A stretch of DNA of 48,840 nt. Source: an uncultured Alphaproteobacteria bacterium. Lineage in GTDB: Bacteria > Pseudomonadota > Alphaproteobacteria > Methylaequorales > Methylaequoraceae. Every line of letters starts with the position of its first letter. The first letter of the stretch is position 1. Positions 44,253-48,840 of the stretch are shown piece by piece. The stretch is from contig CACEWP010000008.1 of NCBI GenBank assembly GCA_902563305.1, positions 1 to 48,840 of the forward strand, written 5' to 3'. The notes beneath the pieces are model-generated. The model was given only the letters and a program-made list of their open reading frames with translations, was not told the origin of the DNA and searched no databases. The translations under genes were made by a program, and so were the position numbers.

Positions 44253-45282
44253 CTTTAATTATTCTTCTTATTAAATTTGATAACGATTTTTTTTGGCTTA
44301 ATCTTACAGTATCTATTATTTTATGTGATTTTTTGTTAATAAAAATAATTTTTTCAATCTTTTTTGAAATTTTTGAAATATCGATGTTTTTTTCGTCAAT
44401 AATTAAGCAGGGATTATATTTCTTAAACTCAATAGCATTATAGTATTGGTGATTGTCCATTGCACTTGGAAGAGGAAATAATATTGAAAATTTTCGATGA
44501 AGTTCAATCTCTGCAAGAGTAGACGCCCCACATCTTGAAATAATCAAGTCAGCTTTGTTTAACTGATAATACATATCGTCGAAAAACTCTTTGATTATAA
44601 ATTTAACATTCATATTATCATAAATTCTTGCAGTAGATTCTTTATCGATACTTCTAACTTGTTGAATTATAAAGATTTTCTTTTTGTTTGAATCACTAAA
44701 GTTTGAAATTATTGTAGGTATTAAATTTGAAAAGACTTTAGCTCCTTGGCTACCTCCAATCACAAAAACTCTTTTTATTTTAGAATTTCTTACAGCAGAT
44801 TTTTTTATTTCTCTAACAGGGATGCCAGTATAAATAGCACAATTTTTTGCATGCTTTGTATTAGAGAAAGTAATAGCAATATTGTTAGTTAAATTTGATA
44901 ATAATCTATTTGTTTTTCCCATCACAGCGTTTTGTTCATGGATTAATATTTTTATTCTTAAGAATTTTGCCGCTAAAATTGATGGGATAGAAGTGTAACC
45001 ACCAAACCCAATAACCAAATCAGCTTTATATTTTAAAAAAATTTTAATGGATTGAAAAAAACCAAAGATAATTTTGATTAAGTAAATTGGTAATAATAAA
45101 TTAATTTTAATTCTAGAAGATTGAATTTTAAAATATTTAAGTTTTTTTCTTTCAATAATTTTCTCGGTTCTATAGTCTAGTAAAAAATAATATTCAAAAT
45201 TTCTATCAATTTGTGACAGGGATATTGCAGGAAAAAGGTGTCCACCAGTTCCACCAGCAATCAAAAAAATCCTTTTACGCAT
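44245..45282 (-). CDS. murG: Lipid II synthase (UDP-GlcNAc transferase MurG)
   Basis: This peripheral inner-membrane GT-B glycosyltransferase adds GlcNAc to lipid I to make lipid II. The first glycine loop AGGTGGHLFPA (8-18) is diagnostic. VIGFGGYTSIPSILAA, HEQNAVMGKTNR and VIGGSQGAKVFS follow. The C-terminal UDP-GlcNAc site includes IISRCGASTLAEIE and FPLPSAMDNHQYYNA. The length of 345 residues is normal. It overlaps ftsW by 8 bases and murC by 8. Substrate lipid I comes from the mraY product of the same cluster. Confidence 0.96.
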   Translation of the reverse strand: MRKRIFLIAGGTGGHLFPAISLSQIDRNFEYYFLLDYRTEKIIERKKLKYFKIQSSRIKINLLLPIYLIKIIFGFFQSIKIFLKYKADLVIGFGGYTSIPSILAAKFLRIKILIHEQNAVMGKTNRLLSNLTNNIAITFSNTKHAKNCAIYTGIPVREIKKSAVRNSKIKRVFVIGGSQGAKVFSNLIPTIISNFSDSNKKKIFIIQQVRSIDKESTARIYDNMNVKFIIKEFFDDMYYQLNKADLIISRCGASTLAEIELHRKFSILFPLPSAMDNHQYYNAIEFKKYNPCLIIDEKNIDISKISKKIEKIIFINKKSHKIIDTVRLSQKKSLSNLIRRIIKDV

Positions 45283-46378
45283 TTTTTTCTTCTTTTATCA
45301 ATAACAATAAAAAACCAATAATAATTGAACTTGAAATGAAAGATGAACCGCCATATGAGATAAAGGGTAAGGTCATGCCTTTTGTAGGAATAATATTTAG
45401 TGATGAAGAAACATTGATTATAACTTGAAAGATTAAAATATTCGATAAACCTGTTAAAGCTGTAACTATAAAAAAATTATTTGATCTTTGGGAAATTATT
45501 TGAGCTCTCAAATAAACTATAAAATACAATGATAAAATCAAAAGTGCAAAAAAACCTCCCATTTCTTCCCCGATTAATGCAAAAATAAAATCAGAATGAA
45601 CATCTGGTAAATTTTTAGCAACAGATCCCTCACCAATTCCTTTCCCAAACAATCCTCCCTCTATAAAGGAATTAATTGATTTAGAAATTTGATAATTATC
45701 ACCTATATCAGAGAAAAGAAAGTTCATAATTCTAAATCTTACATGTTCAAGACTGAAAAAGCATAATAAAAAAACAAACACAAAGCTTAAAATAATTGGA
45801 ATGATTATTTTAATTTTTATATTTGCAGAGAAAACTTGTATAACCCAAACAGCGGAAATTAAAATAAACATACCAAAATCTGGTTGAAATATAAGTAAAG
45901 ACGAAGTTAAAATTAGAAGTAGAATATTTAAAATAAAAGAGTAGTCATTTTTACTTTTATATCTTCCGAGTAAAACTGCGCTTATAATTATAAATGATGG
46001 TTTTAAAAGTTCAGAGGGTTGGAATGAGATATTAAAAAAATTGATCCATCTATTTGCACCCTTAGTCTCAGGAAAAAAAATTATAGCTACTAGTGACAAT
46101 ATTATACTTAAAGCAAAAAGAAAAAATGAAAAGAAAATAAGATTTTTAAGAGAAAGTTTAGGAATTGATGACATTATAACTATACCAATAATGCAGAAAA
46201 TCAGATGTTTTTTTAATAATAAATTTGATGAAAAGTAGAATTTACCGTTTAGGTGCTGAGTTATACTTGAGATTGAGATTATTCCAAAAAGCAGAATTAA
46301 AAGAGTTGGAACCATTATAAACTTATCAAAATTATTCCAGAGATAAATATTCTTATCTATGCTTCTATTTTTTCTCAT
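45275..46378 (-). CDS. ftsW: Septal peptidoglycan polymerase FtsW (SEDS family)
   Basis: FtsW is a multi-pass inner-membrane glycosyltransferase that polymerises lipid II at the septum with its partner FtsI. About ten hydrophobic segments are visible. Family motifs include GANRWINFF followed by FQPSELLKPSFI, IFQPDFGMFIL, and the extracellular segment GIGEGSVAKNLPDVHSDFIF with IGEEMG, then TKGMTLPFISYGGSS near the C-terminus. The length of 367 residues is normal. It overlaps murD by 14 bases and murG by 8. RodA is the related alternative, but the position between murD and murG identifies FtsW. Confidence 0.95.
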   Translation of the reverse strand: MRKNRSIDKNIYLWNNFDKFIMVPTLLILLFGIISISSITQHLNGKFYFSSNLLLKKHLIFCIIGIVIMSSIPKLSLKNLIFFSFFLFALSIILSLVAIIFFPETKGANRWINFFNISFQPSELLKPSFIIISAVLLGRYKSKNDYSFILNILLLILTSSLLIFQPDFGMFILISAVWVIQVFSANIKIKIIIPIILSFVFVFLLCFFSLEHVRFRIMNFLFSDIGDNYQISKSINSFIEGGLFGKGIGEGSVAKNLPDVHSDFIFALIGEEMGGFFALLILSLYFIVYLRAQIISQRSNNFFIVTALTGLSNILIFQVIINVSSSLNIIPTKGMTLPFISYGGSSFISSSIIIGFLLLLIKEEKNA

Positions 46379-47756
46379 AAGTCTTAATATATTTTTTTAC
46401 AATTTTTGAGAACTGTTCACCTCTGTCTTGAAAATCTTTAAATTGATCAAACGAGGAACAAGCAGGAGATAGAAGAATATTAATATTTTTATCTAACCTC
46501 AAGGCATCATTAAAAGCTTTTTTTGTTGATTCCTCTAGGGTATTGAATTCTTCACAATCAACAGATTTAGTTGTTAGGAATTTTTTAATTCTTTTCCCTG
46601 CTTCTCCATAACTGTATGCTTTGGTGATATCATTTAAATTATTTTCAATTCCTTTGATTCCTCCTTTTTTTTCTCTTCCACCAAGAATCCAAAAAATATT
46701 ATTAAATGATTTTAAAGCAGTTATTGCAGAGTCGACATTTGTAGATTTGCTGTCATTATAAAAATTGAGATTTTTAAATTTTCCAAGAAATTCAATTCTA
46801 TGTTTTAAGTTATCAAGATTGTTTAAAGATTCTACAAACTTTTGTTTTGGTTGATTCAGAATATAACCTGATACATATGCTGCCAAAAGATTTTGGTAAT
46901 TATGATCTGCATTTGTGAATTTTAATCTAGAATAAGGTATTGAAATTATTTCGTTAGAAAATTTATTATAAATTTTTAACTCATTTTTATTTTTAGACAA
47001 TAAAATATCTGCCTTTTTATTTTTTTTACAACTAGTAAGTATGAGTTTTGAATTAAACTTTGTATTGAAAGTAGAAGCTATTTCTCTACAATGTTTGTCA
47101 TCGATACAAATAATAGCATAACAATCTTCATCTTGATTTTTAAAAATTTTGAGTTTTGAGTTTATGTATTTTTTTATCGATCCATGCCATTCGATATGAT
47201 CCTTAGAAATATTTAAAAGAAAAGCAAAATTAAATTTAAGTTTATCTATTTTTGCTAATTGATACGAAGAAGCCTCTACAACTAATATAGTTTCTTTATT
47301 AATTTTTAAGTCTGTGAAAGGTATTCCAATATTTCCACAAGACAAAGATGAACAAAATTTTTTATATGATAAGGATTGGTTGATAAAATGAGTTGTCGTA
47401 GATTTACCATTAGTACCGGTTATACCTATCAGTAATTTTCCGCAATCAAAAATATTTAAAAATTCTAAATCAGTAACAATTTTTATTTTTAATTTTTTTG
47501 CAATTGAGACGGCTTTGTGAGGTTTCTTTGCCAAGTGATTAATACCTGGACTTAAAACGAGTAGATCACAAGTTTTTAAAGTTTTAATTGAGATTGGTTT
47601 AATATTTAATTTTTTTTTCTTAGCAATCTCTCTTTTCTCTGGATCATCATCCCAACAAAAATTCATAATCTTTTTCTTTGTTAAATATTTCGCAAGTGAG
47701 GTTCCGGATACACCCATCCCTAATAAAAAAATTTTTTTATTTTTCTTATTAATCAT
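46365..47756 (-). CDS. murD: UDP-N-acetylmuramoylalanine--D-glutamate ligase
   Basis: MurD adds D-glutamate to UDP-MurNAc-L-Ala. The N-terminal Rossmann domain has LLGMGVSGTSLAKYL (11-25) and LVLSPGINH. The ATPase domain carries the P-loop GTNGKSTTT (114-122), then EASSYQLAKI and LNISKDHIEWHGS. The C-terminal domain includes HRIEFLGKFKNLNFYNDSK, STN, WILGGREKKG and LLSPACSSFDQFKDFQDRG, which are MurD-specific. The length of 463 residues is normal. Its start overlaps the mraY stop as ATGA and its end overlaps ftsW by 14 bases, so the cluster is translated as one coupled unit. Confidence 0.96.
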   Translation of the reverse strand: MINKKNKKIFLLGMGVSGTSLAKYLTKKKIMNFCWDDDPEKREIAKKKKLNIKPISIKTLKTCDLLVLSPGINHLAKKPHKAVSIAKKLKIKIVTDLEFLNIFDCGKLLIGITGTNGKSTTTHFINQSLSYKKFCSSLSCGNIGIPFTDLKINKETILVVEASSYQLAKIDKLKFNFAFLLNISKDHIEWHGSIKKYINSKLKIFKNQDEDCYAIICIDDKHCREIASTFNTKFNSKLILTSCKKNKKADILLSKNKNELKIYNKFSNEIISIPYSRLKFTNADHNYQNLLAAYVSGYILNQPKQKFVESLNNLDNLKHRIEFLGKFKNLNFYNDSKSTNVDSAITALKSFNNIFWILGGREKKGGIKGIENNLNDITKAYSYGEAGKRIKKFLTTKSVDCEEFNTLEESTKKAFNDALRLDKNINILLSPACSSFDQFKDFQDRGEQFSKIVKKYIKTYEKK

Positions 47757-48840
47757 CTAAGCTTTAAGCTTGCAAGTCCAACTAAGGCTAAAATAATAGA
47801 GATAATCCAAAATCTTATAACAACAGTTGATTCGGACCAACCTTTTTGCTCAAAATGATGGTGTATTGGTGCCATTCTAAATATTCTTTTACCAGTTAAT
47901 TTAAAAGATATTACTTGTGCAAATACAGATAGAGCCTCTAATACAAAGATACCTCCAATTATGGCAAGTATTATTTCATGTTTAGTGGCTACAGCTATTG
48001 CTCCAATTGTCCCGCCCATAGAGAGGGATCCGGTGTCGCCCATAAATACCATGGCAGGCGGTGCATTAAACCATAAGAACCCAAGTCCTGCTCCAATAAG
48101 AGATGCACATATAATAACTAATTCTCCGGTATCATTAACATATGGAATTTTCAAGTAATCTGAATAAATCAAATTTCCAGTAAAATAAGCAATGAAAGCA
48201 AAAGATAATGCCGTTATCATTATAGGACCGATTGCTAAACCATCTAACCCATCAGTAAGATTTACAGCATTTGCACTACCAACTATAACAATTGCAGCAA
48301 AAATATAATAAAGATTACCTAAATCAAAAAAATATCCTTTAGTGAAAGGTATAAAAACAATATTCACCAAGTCAGGGTTAATAATTTTATTAAATAGGAA
48401 AACAAATAAGAAACATATAAGAAACTCAACAATTAATCTATGTGATCCTTTAAAACCCTCAGGACTGTTATTTTTAAGTTTTTTATAATCATCCAATGCA
48501 CCTATCAGTCCAAAAAGAATCGTTATACTAAAAATTAACCAAACTATACTACTACTTAAGTCTGCCCAAAATAGGATAGAAACGAATAAAGAAATTAGTA
48601 TTAGCATTCCTCCCATAGTCGGAGTTCCAACTTTATTAATAAGATGACTTTTAGGCCCATCTTTACGAATAGGCTGCCCCCTTCTTTGAACGCTCTTAAG
48701 TTTTTTTATGAATTTAGGTCCTAAAAAAAGTGATATGAAAAATGCTGTAAAAAGAGCTCCTCCAGCTCTAAATGTTAGATAATTAAATAAATTTAAAAAA
48801 TTAAAACTTTCAATATATGGTATTAAAAAATAATAAAACA
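47753..48840 (-). CDS. mraY: Phospho-N-acetylmuramoyl-pentapeptide-transferase (5' end at window edge)
   Basis: MraY transfers phospho-MurNAc-pentapeptide to undecaprenyl phosphate, making lipid I. The frame continues without a stop from the ATG at 48616 to the right edge and encodes the expected N-terminus: FNYLTFRAGGALFTAF, QRRGQPIRKDGPKSHLINK, then GTPTMGGM. So the ATG at 48616 is internal. The edge bases read TG before TTT TAT TAT on the coding strand, so the true start is most likely an ATG whose A is base 48841. That gives about 362 residues, as in E. coli (360). Catalytic motifs NLTDGLDGLA, FLWFNAPPAMVFMGDTGSLSMGG and MAPIHHHFE are present, with about ten membrane helices. The rest of the dcw cluster (murE, murF, ftsI) presumably lies to the right. 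Confidence 0.96.
   Translation of the reverse strand, partial: FYYFLIPYIESFNFLNLFNYLTFRAGGALFTAFFISLFLGPKFIKKLKSVQRRGQPIRKDGPKSHLINKVGTPTMGGMLILISLFVSILFWADLSSSIVWLIFSITILFGLIGALDDYKKLKNNSPEGFKGSHRLIVEFLICFLFVFLFNKIINPDLVNIVFIPFTKGYFFDLGNLYYIFAAIVIVGSANAVNLTDGLDGLAIGPIMITALSFAFIAYFTGNLIYSDYLKIPYVNDTGELVIICASLIGAGLGFLWFNAPPAMVFMGDTGSLSMGGTIGAIAVATKHEIILAIIGGIFVLEALSVFAQVISFKLTGKRIFRMAPIHHHFEQKGWSESTVVIRFWIISIILALVGLASLKLR

Noticed and set aside
1-48840. Mobile elements, CRISPR arrays, prophage, toxin-antitoxin or defence islands.
   Set aside because: All genes are recognisable core functions, apart from the function-unknown YbjN and YqeY. No transposase, integrase, spacer-repeat pattern or flanking repeat was seen, and codon and base use look uniform throughout.

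Overview
The window is a dense, visibly very A+T-rich stretch of a bacterial chromosome, with about 40 genes packed end to end. Many neighbours overlap by 1-23 bases. No gene-free stretch exceeds about 300 bases: the longest gap is 223 bases in front of uvrC, or 283 if uvrC starts at its internal ATG. The gene sets and neighbourhoods are typical of Alphaproteobacteria: ybjN-proC, ompR-envZ beside ilvE, uvrC-pgsA-moa, carA-carB-greA, yqeY-dnaG-rpoD-tRNA, metF with a two-gene metH, and a division/cell-wall (dcw) cluster followed by lpxC-bamD-recN. Low GC, tight packing and frequent GTG/TTG starts suggest a streamlined, probably marine, free-living lineage (for example AEGEAN-169/HIMB59-like or a low-GC Rhodospirillales or SAR116 relative). 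That placement is inference. lpxC, bamD, mlaA and mlaC show a Gram-negative outer membrane with lipid A.

Layout. 1-1.4 kb: a YbjN-domain protein and proC. 1.4-3.4 kb (minus): an EnvZ/OmpR-type two-component pair, divergent from ilvE (3.4-4.3 kb). 4.3-12.1 kb (minus): uvrB, a pteridine-reductase-like SDR, a non-coding gap, then uvrC-pgsA-mobB-moeA-moaD-moaE, mixing excision repair, phospholipid synthesis and molybdenum cofactor synthesis. 12.2-14.3 kb (plus): an aspartate aminotransferase and panE. 14.3-20.1 kb (minus): carA-carB-greA-trxB. 20.2-24.5 kb (plus): yqeY-dnaG-rpoD and a CAT-anticodon tRNA that looks like tRNA-Ile2. 24.6-26.2 kb (minus): mlaA-mlaC, for retrograde phospholipid transport. 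26.3-35.6 kb (plus): metF, the two metH halves, a UvrD/PcrA helicase, prmA and an aminopeptidase P. 35.6-48.8 kb (minus): mraY-murD-ftsW-murG-murC-murB-ddl-ftsQ-ftsA, then lpxC-bamD-recN. mraY runs off the right edge, with only about one base of its start codon missing.

The right-hand third forms one functional unit: lipid I and II synthesis (MraY, MurG), precursor synthesis (MurB, MurC, MurD, Ddl), septal wall assembly (FtsW, FtsQ, FtsA) and outer-membrane building (LpxC, BamD). The most striking feature there is an absence: ftsZ, normally between ftsA and lpxC, is not present.

I found no mobile element, CRISPR array, prophage, toxin-antitoxin or defence locus, and no evidence of an undescribed multi-gene system. 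This is core chromosome. The points worth a second look are local: the missing ftsZ, an FtsQ with almost no cytoplasmic tail, a PTR1/FolM-type Asp-Tyr-Lys triad in the SDR between uvrB and uvrC, a histidine kinase with an altered H-box, and the unusual gap upstream of uvrC.
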